A DNA stretch of 52,331 nt from Saprospiraceae bacterium (GTDB lineage: Bacteria > Bacteroidota > Bacteroidia > Chitinophagales > Saprospiraceae). Positions 45,502 through 52,184 of this stretch are shown here, one piece after another; within the stretch, counting starts at the first letter, position 1; every line of letters starts with the position of its first letter. The stretch covers positions 1 to 52,331 of the forward strand of contig JAHQWA010000009.1 of NCBI GenBank assembly GCA_019634045.1, written 5' to 3'. The translations under genes were made by a program, and so were the position numbers. The notes beneath the pieces are model-generated. The model was not told the DNA's origin. It ran no database searches and saw only the letters and a list, made by a program, of their open reading frames with translations.

Positions 45502-46284
45502 ATGTGGAAATTTAGAAGAGATTCAAATTCAGTAGAACGTCCTCCTTTATTCTGGTTATTGACCGAAGGGAGTCGAGCTATTGCAGAGTTGGGATTTTCT
45601 ATTCCTTACCGAAGGTTTCTGGCTGGTCAAAATGAGGGGGATGGACATCCGGTACTGGTTTTGCCCGGATTTCTCTCCACGGATATGTCCACAGGCCCGA
45701 TGCGTAGATTTATACGGAAATTAGGCTATACACCTTACGGATGGGATTTGGGTAGAAATACGGCCGATGTAGATTTTGTGGAATCCTTACAAGAGCGCGT
45801 CGAAATGTTATACGAGCATCATCAAGAGCCCATTTCGCTGATTGGCTGGAGTCTTGGTGGTGTCTATGCCAGACAATTAGGTAAGGCCGTACCAGATAAA
45901 GTTCGCCAGATCATCACGCTTGGATCACCCTTCGCCGGTATTCAAGAACCGAATAATGTAGCTTGGATCTACAATCTCATCTCCAAGGGAGATCGGATTC
46001 GAAGAGTAGATCCGGAATTATTTGATGATATCCCACTGCCGGCTCCAGTTCCGACAACTGCGGTATATACCAAAGAAGATGGTATTGTCCCCTGGAACCT
46101 TTGCATGGAAGAAGAAGATGAAATACATCAGAATATACAAGTGAGGGGAAGTCATTTTGGCCTAGGGGTTAACCCTACCGTCTTGGAGATCATTGCGGAT
46201 AGGTTATTGCACCAAAAAGATGACTGGACCTACTTCACACCTGCTAATATTGTGCAGGATCTACTATTTTATCCTTCGCTCTAG
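45502..46284 (+). CDS. Alpha/beta hydrolase (lipase/esterase-like), paralogue 1
   Basis: A 260-residue alpha/beta hydrolase. GWSLGG holds the nucleophile Ser117, with Asp193 (YTKEDGIVPW) and His218 (GSHFG) completing the triad. GHPVLVLPGFLSTD is the oxyanion-loop region and LGSPFAG follows the nucleophile helix, as in lipases and acyl-transferases. No signal peptide is seen, so it acts inside the cell. It shares most motifs with the gene at 47396 and is likely a paralogue. In this context it may hydrolyse stored neutral lipid or polyester (inference); another esterase role is possible. Confidence 0.88.
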   Translation: MWKFRRDSNSVERPPLFWLLTEGSRAIAELGFSIPYRRFLAGQNEGDGHPVLVLPGFLSTDMSTGPMRRFIRKLGYTPYGWDLGRNTADVDFVESLQERVEMLYEHHQEPISLIGWSLGGVYARQLGKAVPDKVRQIITLGSPFAGIQEPNNVAWIYNLISKGDRIRRVDPELFDDIPLPAPVPTTAVYTKEDGIVPWNLCMEEEDEIHQNIQVRGSHFGLGVNPTVLEIIADRLLHQKDDWTYFTPANIVQDLLFYPSL

Positions 46285-46344
46285 TAGAGGAGGTAGAAAA
46301 TAATCTAAAGCTGTCGGTGTAGATCGCACTAACAGATTTCATAA

Positions 46345-46384
46345 GAAAGGCCCTGACGCATTTGCTGCTGTCAGGGCCTTTCTT
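46345..46384. terminator. Bidirectional terminator between hydrolase and hydroxylase genes
   Basis: GAAAGGCCCTGAC (46345-46357) pairs with GTCAGGGCCTTTC (46370-46382), a perfect 13-bp stem with a 12-nt loop and short T-rich ends on both strands. It lies between two converging genes and can serve both. Confidence 0.8.
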
Positions 46385-46408
46385 GATTTCCAGGAAATGC
46401 TGATCGTA

Positions 46409-47227
46409 CTAGTAATCTGTCTTGATAGAATTATCAAAAGGCACCTTCAATTGGTACATTAGGTCATTAGCACGTTCATCTTCCAATACATCTAGTCCGT
46501 ACTGGATTTGCTTAGGATCTTCGTAGACGAAGGTTCCAAAGATTCTATCCCAAAAAGAAAAGATATTTCCGAAGTTGGTATCCGTCCAAGGGCGCTCAAA
46601 ATGGTGATGGAACTTATGGGTATTGGGCGTAATGAATACAAAGCTTAATGCCCGATCCACTGCCTTGGGCATGTTCAAATTAGAGTGCGACCAATAGGTA
46701 ATGAGAACCGTTAAAATTCGGTAAATAATGTAAACCCCAAAAGTTATCCCTCCTGCCAAAATGGCCAACAAAGCGAAAAGTTCTCTAAAGACATAATCTC
46801 CCGGGTGATGTCGGGTACCTGTTGTTACATCTACCTCAGTGTCACTGTGATGCACCATATGGAATTTCCACATGAATTTGACCTTATGTAACAAGTAATG
46901 AACGACATATTGTGCAATTAGATCCAATAGCATCACCCCTAATAGCACTTCCAGCCAGAGTGGTAAATCTACCAGATAGAGTAACCCAAAATCATTAGCT
47001 CCTGCCCAAATAAATATACCTGCTGTAGCTACACCGAAAAGGACGTGGATCAACATCGTCGAGGTCAATAGAACGAGGTTAACCCGAGCATGACGCCACT
47101 TCTTATAATTGAACTGGAACAAAGGGAAAACCCCTTCCAGTATCCAAAACACACTCATACAAATAACAATCCAGAGAAACTTTTCACCGTTTCCCAGATT
47201 CTCGAAAAAGCTCACAAAATTTTCCAT
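46409..47227 (-). CDS. Sterol desaturase/fatty acid hydroxylase family membrane protein
   Basis: A 272-residue integral-membrane di-iron enzyme, with about four or five transmembrane helices. The histidine clusters are HYLLH (110-114), HMVHH (123-127), TRHHPGD (138-144) and HKFHHHFE near residue 200, matching the HxxxH, HxxHH and HxxHH pattern of the fatty acid hydroxylase superfamily. Members hydroxylate, desaturate or cleave lipid chains with oxygen; which reaction is used here is not decided by sequence. It lies between the two hydrolase genes, so it may modify acyl chains or alcohols in the lipid pathway (inference). Confidence 0.9.
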   Translation of the reverse strand: MENFVSFFENLGNGEKFLWIVICMSVFWILEGVFPLFQFNYKKWRHARVNLVLLTSTMLIHVLFGVATAGIFIWAGANDFGLLYLVDLPLWLEVLLGVMLLDLIAQYVVHYLLHKVKFMWKFHMVHHSDTEVDVTTGTRHHPGDYVFRELFALLAILAGGITFGVYIIYRILTVLITYWSHSNLNMPKAVDRALSFVFITPNTHKFHHHFERPWTDTNFGNIFSFWDRIFGTFVYEDPKQIQYGLDVLEDERANDLMYQLKVPFDNSIKTDY

Positions 47228-47395
47228 AACTGATTTTGTTGTTACTAGTGAGGATTTAGAAGTTGCCTTACTATTTTAAACAGTCCTTTGTTGAATGATC
47301 CATGGGAAAATTAAGGAAAAAAATTAGAAGGGTAAAATGACTTGCTGTCGGATTTGAAGCAAATGCGATAAAGTTATACTGGTTTTATGGTACCG

Positions 47396-48178
47396 TTATA
47401 GGGAAGGGAAGACTACGGTCTTAGGTAAGGGGTGTGGAGGTTCAAAGGCGCTCCAGGAATCGCTTTGGAGTCGCAATCGATCTGCAATGACCAACAAAGT
47501 TGCTGGGTTATAGCCCATCCCGAAATGCCCGCCAGTGACCTCGATGTTTTGATGTAAATGATCCTCGATAGGTTCTATGCAGGTCTGCCAGGGGACGACG
47601 CCATCCTCCTTAGAATAAATAGCTGTCGTAGGTACGGCAGGAGGATTAGGGAGGTCGTCAATCCATTGTTGTTCCTCCGGCGTGATGGGTCGATGGTCAT
47701 TCAGGAGGCGGTACAGCCAACTGGCGTTGTTCGGCTCCGTGATCCCAGCAAAAGGCGAGGCCAAGGTAATCACCTGACGAATCATCGCCGGATTTTCTTT
47801 GGCCAATTGCCTAGCATAGACGCCTCCTAAACTCCAGCCGATCAAACTCACCGGCGTCTCATGCTTAGCATATAGTTGTTCTATTTGTAGTACCAATTTT
47901 CTCAGTTGACGGATATCCCCAAAGTTTCTTCCCAGCCCCCAAGGGTACGGGGCATAGCCCTGTTCTCGCACAAACTTGCGGATGGGATAAGAGGATATAT
48001 CACTGGCTAAGAATCCTGGAATTATCAGCACTGGATGTCCATCGCCGGTTTGGGTTAGTTGGTACGACTTGCGGAACGTACGTGCACGCCATAGTTCGAT
48101 CCAAACCTTTACATTCTCTCCCATAAACCTGAAGATAGAGGGCTTGGCTATCTTTTGCGCTTGAGATTTGGATTTCAC
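47396..48178 (-). CDS. Alpha/beta hydrolase (lipase/esterase-like), paralogue 2
   Basis: A 260-residue cytoplasmic alpha/beta hydrolase of the same length as the gene at 45502. Shared motifs include GDGHPVLIIPGFLASD, GWSLGGVYARQLA (Ser116), ASPFAGITEPNNASWLYRLL, YSKEDGVVPW (Asp192) and GGHFGM (His218). Such strong agreement across the protein means duplication, although one copy is on each strand around the hydroxylase gene. It starts 43 bp after the ArsA-like gene and may share its transcript. Lipid-ester hydrolysis is inferred from family and context. Confidence 0.88.
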   Translation of the reverse strand: MKSKSQAQKIAKPSIFRFMGENVKVWIELWRARTFRKSYQLTQTGDGHPVLIIPGFLASDISSYPIRKFVREQGYAPYPWGLGRNFGDIRQLRKLVLQIEQLYAKHETPVSLIGWSLGGVYARQLAKENPAMIRQVITLASPFAGITEPNNASWLYRLLNDHRPITPEEQQWIDDLPNPPAVPTTAIYSKEDGVVPWQTCIEPIEDHLHQNIEVTGGHFGMGYNPATLLVIADRLRLQSDSWSAFEPPHPLPKTVVFPSL

Positions 48179-48221
48179 CGGCAGTTGTTTTCTATGTTTC
48201 GCTGTTGTTTGGCAACAGTTT

Positions 48222-49379
48222 TTACTTGACCAAAGACACCACCAACCAGGGGGCTTGGAATCGATATTCTTCTAGCTTTAAAAAGCTCGCAAAACGAGGT
48301 AACATTAAAGACCTTCGGCGGTTGCCTAGATCAATCACCAACTCATCTCCGAATTTCTTCAATTCGATCTCTTCCTCTTCGACAAAAGGAAGGCGTGTTT
48401 TGAAAAAATAGCCATTCTCATTCTCAATGATCTCAAAAGGCTTGTCTTGATAAAGGACAGCTGCTGCCTCTTGCTCTGCATACAAAGAACTGCTGATAGT
48501 CTTCAATTGTTCAATACCAAAAACCTCTCTACCTTGGTGTTGTACCTTTAAGATTGGTAATGGACTGAAACTCTCCTCTATCTCCTGGATGTATTTCTTC
48601 TGGGAAGTCAAGTAGTACTTGAAGGCCTCCCCTACTTTTTCTTCTGGCAGGATTCTGTTGATCACAACTGCATCCACATTGTAGCCATACAATTGCAAAT
48701 AGGTATAGGCTCTTCGCGCCTCTTTAATAACCATTCGCTCAGGATTAGTCACGATGCGGATGGAAGCCACTTCCGGGTTGAGGAATACTTTCTGGATACT
48801 TTCCAGTTTCTGGAAGAGTTCATCCATTTCTTCCAAACCTTTGTCCAAGGGTACTCCGGTAAAGAACTTCACGCCCTTAGTAACCGTTTTAACCGCAAGG
48901 TTCTTTTTAGAAAAAGCCTTAGTCATCCAAGACTTGGCTACTTGCGGCAGAGAGAGTAGTGTAAGTGTTTCTCCGGTAGGAGCACTATCGATAACGATAA
49001 CATCGTAAGTCCCTTCCGTGTAGTATTTTTCCAACCACAAAAAGGCAGAAGCCTCTTCCATGCCAGGAAGGACAGACAATTCTTCCGCCACTACATTCTT
49101 CACTCCTTTCCAGCGGAAAATGGTATTCATAAGGTTGCGCATATTATTCCAGTACTTCTGCATGGAATAGTATACATCAAACTCCTGCGCGTAAAGATTC
49201 GGAGCAATTTCAGTTGGTTCTGGACTTAACGTAATATCAAGTGCATCAGAAAGACTATGAGCAGGATCAGTAGAAATAATGAGTGTTTTTTTCCCTTCCT
49301 GAGCTGCTTTTAAGGCTGTGGAAGCCGCAACTGTGGTTTTCCCTACTCCACCTTTACCCGTAAATAGGATAATTCGCAT
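48222..49379 (-). CDS. ArsA/Get3-type ATPase with C-terminal HSP20-like domain
   Basis: A 385-residue cytoplasmic P-loop ATPase. GKGGVGKTT (8-16) is the deviant Walker A loop of the ArsA/MinD class, DPAHS (38-42) switch I, and IDSAPTGETLTLLSLP switch II. The last 70 residues (FFKTRLPFVEEEEIELKKFGDELVIDLG...) are an HSP20-like beta-sandwich typical of bacterial ArsA-HSP20 proteins. No arsenic genes lie nearby. The Get3 CxxC zinc motif is absent. Get3 proteins deliver membrane-anchored clients, so a role in delivering proteins to membrane or granule is imaginable (inference). It is preceded by the phasin-like genes. Confidence 0.9.
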   Translation of the reverse strand: MRIILFTGKGGVGKTTVAASTALKAAQEGKKTLIISTDPAHSLSDALDITLSPEPTEIAPNLYAQEFDVYYSMQKYWNNMRNLMNTIFRWKGVKNVVAEELSVLPGMEEASAFLWLEKYYTEGTYDVIVIDSAPTGETLTLLSLPQVAKSWMTKAFSKKNLAVKTVTKGVKFFTGVPLDKGLEEMDELFQKLESIQKVFLNPEVASIRIVTNPERMVIKEARRAYTYLQLYGYNVDAVVINRILPEEKVGEAFKYYLTSQKKYIQEIEESFSPLPILKVQHQGREVFGIEQLKTISSSLYAEQEAAAVLYQDKPFEIIENENGYFFKTRLPFVEEEEIELKKFGDELVIDLGNRRRSLMLPRFASFLKLEEYRFQAPWLVVSLVK

Positions 49380-49414
49380 AATATTATTTTAGATAGCCAT
49401 AAGTAGTACAACAA

Positions 49415-49440
49415 CAAAAGCAGTCATACACACGACTGCT
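49415..49440 (-). terminator. Terminator after the Lys-rich phasin-like gene
   Basis: On the minus strand AGCAGTC and GACTGCT pair (49440-49434 with 49425-49419) around an 8-nt loop, followed by TTTTGTTGTTG. It begins 13 bp beyond the phasin-like stop and ends before the ArsA-like start. Confidence 0.65.
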
Positions 49441-49452
49441 ACGGTGTATCAA

Positions 49453-49821
49453 CTACTCCAACAAATCATCGATAGAAACAGCCTTCTTTTCCAGCTTAGT
49501 CTTCTTCCCTTTGGCTGCTGTTGTAGCTTTCTTAGCTCCAGCTTTCTTTTCCTCTTGCGTACGAATGCTCTGGGTCACTTCTTTGAAAGCCTGTCCAGAG
49601 GTTTTGATCAGTTCTTTCTGATTGTCTACTGCGATATCTACCGTCTGCTTCACCACTTCCTTTCCTAAGTCGAAGGCTCTGGATCCGGCCTCTCTATATA
49701 AAGAAGCGATCTGTTTCATGGCTCTGAAAGAAGTCTTTACCATTGCTCCTCCCGCCTTGATCATAATGGCATTCGCTGCCCTTGTCGTTTTGATAGCCTT
49801 ACCTATATTGCTTTGTGACAT
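49453..49821 (-). CDS. Phasin-like protein with Lys/Ala-rich tail
   Basis: A 122-residue protein. Residues 15-80 form amphipathic helix with phasin style (FDLGKEVVKQTVDIAVDNQKELIKTSGQAFKEV). Residues 88-115 are rich in Lys and Ala (EEKKAGAKKATTAAKGKKTK), like the histone-like DNA-binding tail of PhaF, followed by an acidic end. It would coat a hydrophobic granule through its helix, and the basic tail could bind DNA or another acid surface (both inference). A terminator on either side isolates it from the second phasin-like gene and from the ArsA-like gene. No signal peptide. Confidence 0.75.
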   Translation of the reverse strand: MSQSNIGKAIKTTRAANAIMIKAGGAMVKTSFRAMKQIASLYREAGSRAFDLGKEVVKQTVDIAVDNQKELIKTSGQAFKEVTQSIRTQEEKKAGAKKATTAAKGKKTKLEKKAVSIDDLLE

Positions 49822-49841
49822 GATTTTCTACTTAAAGCGTT

Positions 49842-49883
49842 AAAAAAAGCGCCTCTGGATGAATGATCCATTAGAGGCGCTTT
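49842..49883 (-). terminator. Strong terminator after the 155-residue phasin-like gene
   Basis: On the minus strand AAAGCGCCTCT (49883-49873) pairs with AGAGGCGCTTT (49856-49846), with an inner GGAT/ATCC helix, then TTTTTTT (49848-49842). A standard factor-independent terminator. Confidence 0.85.
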
Positions 49884-49920
49884 CCGTACTGTTTGAAACT
49901 TTTACTGTGCGTGTAAACGC

Positions 49921-50388
49921 CTAGTTGTTAGAAAACAACTTTTTGAAGCGAGAAGCACTTTCGCTAAGCTGTCCCTTCACCGTCTCTAGTGTATTGAAAA
50001 CGATATCCTGCTGCTTGGCTGCCAACTTCAACCCACCTTTCACTGCTTTGGTAGCCACACCTTGCCACTTCTCACTATTTTCAATCGCTCCGTCAACCAC
50101 CTCTGTAGCCGTTTTCAACGCGTACTCATTCGCCTCTTTAGCCGCTTTAGTAATCTTCTCTCTGTTCACCGTTTCAGTAACCCTATTGTATGCTTTGTCG
50201 TATGCTTCTTTCACTGGCGCAGTAGCACGGTCTCTCAGTTGCTCACCATTCTCCTTCAAGTCTTCAACGATTTCAGAAGTCAACTGACGTACTTGTGTAT
50301 TTACTGTTTTCGCCGTTTCACGGATAGCATTTACGCTATCAGAAAAATCAAATTTCTCGTTCTGTGGATTTACTTTCTTGTTTGCCAT
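49921..50388 (-). CDS. Phasin-like granule-associated protein
   Basis: A 155-residue all-helical, charged protein with phasin-like heptad pattern (FDFSDSVNAIRETAKTVN..., EIVEDLKENGEQLRDRATAPVKEAY). Residues 106-151 match residues 45-90 of the protein at 50543 without gaps, 21 of 46 identical, with the shared motif KWQ...K....G.....KQQD.V..TLE..KGQ...RF.KL. Phasins are small amphipathic proteins that cover storage granules. PHA synthase is absent in this window, so the granule may be neutral lipid (inference). It has its own terminator and lies 154 bp after the HhH phasin-like gene. Confidence 0.78.
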   Translation of the reverse strand: MANKKVNPQNEKFDFSDSVNAIRETAKTVNTQVRQLTSEIVEDLKENGEQLRDRATAPVKEAYDKAYNRVTETVNREKITKAAKEANEYALKTATEVVDGAIENSEKWQGVATKAVKGGLKLAAKQQDIVFNTLETVKGQLSESASRFKKLFSNN

Positions 50389-50542
50389 TGTTCTTTATTT
50401 TTGATCCCTAAGTTTTCGCAATTTTTCCAACTAAAACGCTGGCCACAAAAAACTTCAGGGAAGGTTATTTTTATCTGTGCTTTTCTCTTAAGAGCTGAGC
50501 AACAGGATGATTTTCAATATGATTTAGAAATCTATCTTTTGA

Positions 50543-51118
50543 TTAAGCCAATTTTTTAGCTTCTTTCTTCCAGTCAGCAGGGTTCTGCGTTTTGAAACGA
50601 GGTCCAGCAGATTCCAGGATTGGACTTAGGTCCTTGATCGCCGCCTTAGAAAGTTGGAAGTAAGTGTAGATACCTGCTTCGTTCAACAAGTTTTCCATTT
50701 TTGGGCCGATACCGTTGATCACCTTCAAGTCGTCCTTCGCTAGATCGCTAATGGAAGTTGCCGTTACCTTGGCTGCTTTTGCTCCTTTAGCTTTCGCTTG
50801 CTTGGCCAACTCCTTTGCTTTTTGAGCTCTGCGATTGTTCCATCCCACCAACTTGCGAAAACGCTTATTACCAGTGCTGTATTGGCCTTTCAATTCTTCT
50901 AAAGTGCTAAGTACTAGATCTTGCTGCTTACCCATTACCACGGTACCTTGATCCAATACTTTTGCCATCAACTTTTGCCACTTGGCTCCAGTGTCAATAG
51001 AGGCGTCTACTAGTTGATCGGACACGTTGATTGCTTCGCTGTTGAAGTCTTTTACAGTTGACTTGATGCTATCTAGTCTGTCCTGTACACTCACTTTATT
51101 TGCTTTCTTCGTTGCCAT
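50543..51118 (-). CDS. Phasin-like protein fused to helix-hairpin-helix domain
   Basis: A 191-residue protein in two parts. Residues 1-95 are phasin-like helix and share a 46-residue block with the protein at 49921 (KWQKL, KQQDLVLSTLEELKGQ, RFRKL). Residues 96-118 are a basic linker (NNRRAQKAKELAKQAKAKGA). Residues 126-185 carry a helix-hairpin-helix pattern: DDLKVINGIGPKMENLLNEAGI then YFQLSKAAIKDL, a fold known for sequence-independent DNA binding. This could link a storage granule to the nucleoid, as PhaM/PhaF do for PHA and MLDS for lipid droplets in Rhodococcus (inference). Its promoter has four 11-bp-spaced AGTTACA repeats. Confidence 0.82.
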   Translation of the reverse strand: MATKKANKVSVQDRLDSIKSTVKDFNSEAINVSDQLVDASIDTGAKWQKLMAKVLDQGTVVMGKQQDLVLSTLEELKGQYSTGNKRFRKLVGWNNRRAQKAKELAKQAKAKGAKAAKVTATSISDLAKDDLKVINGIGPKMENLLNEAGIYTYFQLSKAAIKDLSPILESAGPRFKTQNPADWKKEAKKLA

Positions 51119-51144
51119 CTCTTATTTTTTTATGTTTCTGTGAT

Positions 51145-51234
51145 AATTTTTGTGCTTTTAAGTCAGCGATTTAGCTAAAAGTCTTGTTCCTTATTGTCGC
51201 AATTTTTATATCTAAATTGCTGACCACAAAAATT
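51145..51234 (-). repeat. Imperfect inverted repeat in the leader of the HhH phasin-like gene
   Basis: Left arm: AATTTTTGTG (51145-51154), GTCAGC (51162-51167), ATTTAG (51169-51174). Right arm: CTAAAT (51212-51217), GCTGAC (51219-51224), CACAAAAATT (51225-51234). All 22 bases pair, with a 7-nt bulge in the left arm. It would fold into a long hairpin in the mRNA. Part of the right arm (CTAAA..GCTG.CCACAAAAA) recurs at about 50431-50451 before the next phasin-like gene. Confidence 0.6.
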
Positions 51235-51305
51235 CTAACAGATGGTTTTTTATGTTTCCTAAAAAGGATAATCTTTTTGTTTTTACTTTGAATCAAATGA
51301 CGATG

Positions 51306-51362
51306 CAAATGTATAAGTGGGTAGTTACAGCCGAGTTACAATAGAGTTACACTTCAGTAACA
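51306..51362 (-). promoter_or_regulatory. Four 11-bp-spaced AGTTACA repeats and -7 box of the HhH phasin-like gene
   Basis: AGTTACA starts at 51323, 51334 and 51345, and the near-copy AGTAACA at 51356, each unit being 7 bp plus a 4-bp spacer. Read on the minus strand these are TGTAACT units, the last followed after 9 bp by TACATTTG (51313-51306), a full match to TAnnTTTG. The transcript would start near 51299. Direct heptamers 11 bp apart next to the core promoter are typical of SARP/BTAD activator sites. Confidence 0.75.
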
Positions 51363-51636
51363 ACAGTCCAAATCCAGCCACAAACACCTAATTATCAATA
51401 AATTGCACTGCAAAAACTTTTTTCAAAAAAATAGTAAAAACTATAAGCGGTGGGTCTTTACCTCCTAAAAGTGGGGCACATGAGGCATTTTTATGGGCAA
51501 ATCAACAATTAAGAACTCACAACTAACGATTGATATACAGGTAGTGTGGATTAACCTACAAAGGTTCCCTCGCTTTTCGTTACTTTTACCAGTCGAAAAG
51601 CCCCTTGTACATTAGCAAGAATATCTAAAGCGAAAC

Positions 51637-52140
51637 ATGCAAAATCCGGTTTGCAAGGAAGATGTATTTGGATCGATCTTTTTGGCGGAGGCTGAGGGGC
51701 TACGCAATTTTCTGTATTACAAAACCGGAAACCTACCGCAGGCCGAAGATCTGGTACAAGAGGCTTTTGGAAAGCTCTGGGAGAACTGTAGCAAAGTGGA
51801 CCGAGCCAAGGTCAAATCCTATCTCTTTACGGTTGCTAATAATCTTTTTCTGAACCAGGTGGCGCACCAAAAGGTCGTTTTACGTTTCGAAAAGCAACCT
51901 CACCCCCAAGCCTCCAACCTCACGCCTCAATTCCTATTGGAAGAGGATGAGTTTCGAAAAAGATTGGAAGCGGCCATCGCCGCTTTGCCGGAAGATCAAC
52001 GGGTAGTATTCTTAATGAACCGAATGGACAAAAAAACGTACAGAGAAATTGCCGAATTACTGGATCTAAGCGTAAAGGCGATCGAAAAAAGAATGCATAA
52101 AGCATTACAAGCTTTAAGAAAAGTATCCAAAAAAGTGTAG
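51637..52140 (+). CDS. ECF-type RNA polymerase sigma factor (FecI/RpoE-like)
   Basis: A 167-residue sigma-70 family protein with region 2 (RNFLYYKTGNLPQAEDLVQEAFGKLWEN, about 20-48) and region 4 (FRKRLEAAIAALPEDQRVVFLMNRMDKKTYREIAELLDLSVKAIEKRMHKALQALRK, about 105-162) separated by a short linker, with no other domain. Factors of this type in Bacteroidota usually control TonB-dependent uptake genes and are held by a FecR-like membrane protein. The next gene, 44 bp downstream, begins like such a FecR protein, which supports the pair. Targets are not visible in the window. Confidence 0.92.
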   Translation: MQNPVCKEDVFGSIFLAEAEGLRNFLYYKTGNLPQAEDLVQEAFGKLWENCSKVDRAKVKSYLFTVANNLFLNQVAHQKVVLRFEKQPHPQASNLTPQFLLEEDEFRKRLEAAIAALPEDQRVVFLMNRMDKKTYREIAELLDLSVKAIEKRMHKALQALRKVSKKV

Positions 52141-52184
52141 GGTATAATAAGGGCTAACTGTTATATCTACGAAAAGGGATGTTT

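Larger units (their letters stand above)
51119..51636. other. 518-bp divergent gap with operator repeats and long inverted repeat
   Basis: No gene is present. It holds a 90-bp imperfect inverted repeat (51145-51234) in the presumed leader of the HhH phasin-like gene, and the 11-bp-spaced operator repeats with -7 box (51306-51362). Near the sigma gene TACTTTTA (about 51581-51588) may be its -7 box (7 of 8). The remaining 200 bp are AT-rich without a recognised element. Confidence 0.55.

Noticed and set aside
45502..46284. Possibility that the hydrolases are polyester (PHA) synthases
   Set aside because: PHA synthases have Cys in the box GxCxG and are much longer; these proteins have Ser in GWSLGG and only 260 residues.
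48202..48223. Plus-strand hairpin CTGTTG/CAACAG followed by TTTTT
   Set aside because: It points in the plus direction where no gene ends; on the minus strand, where the ArsA-like gene ends, it lacks a T-run.
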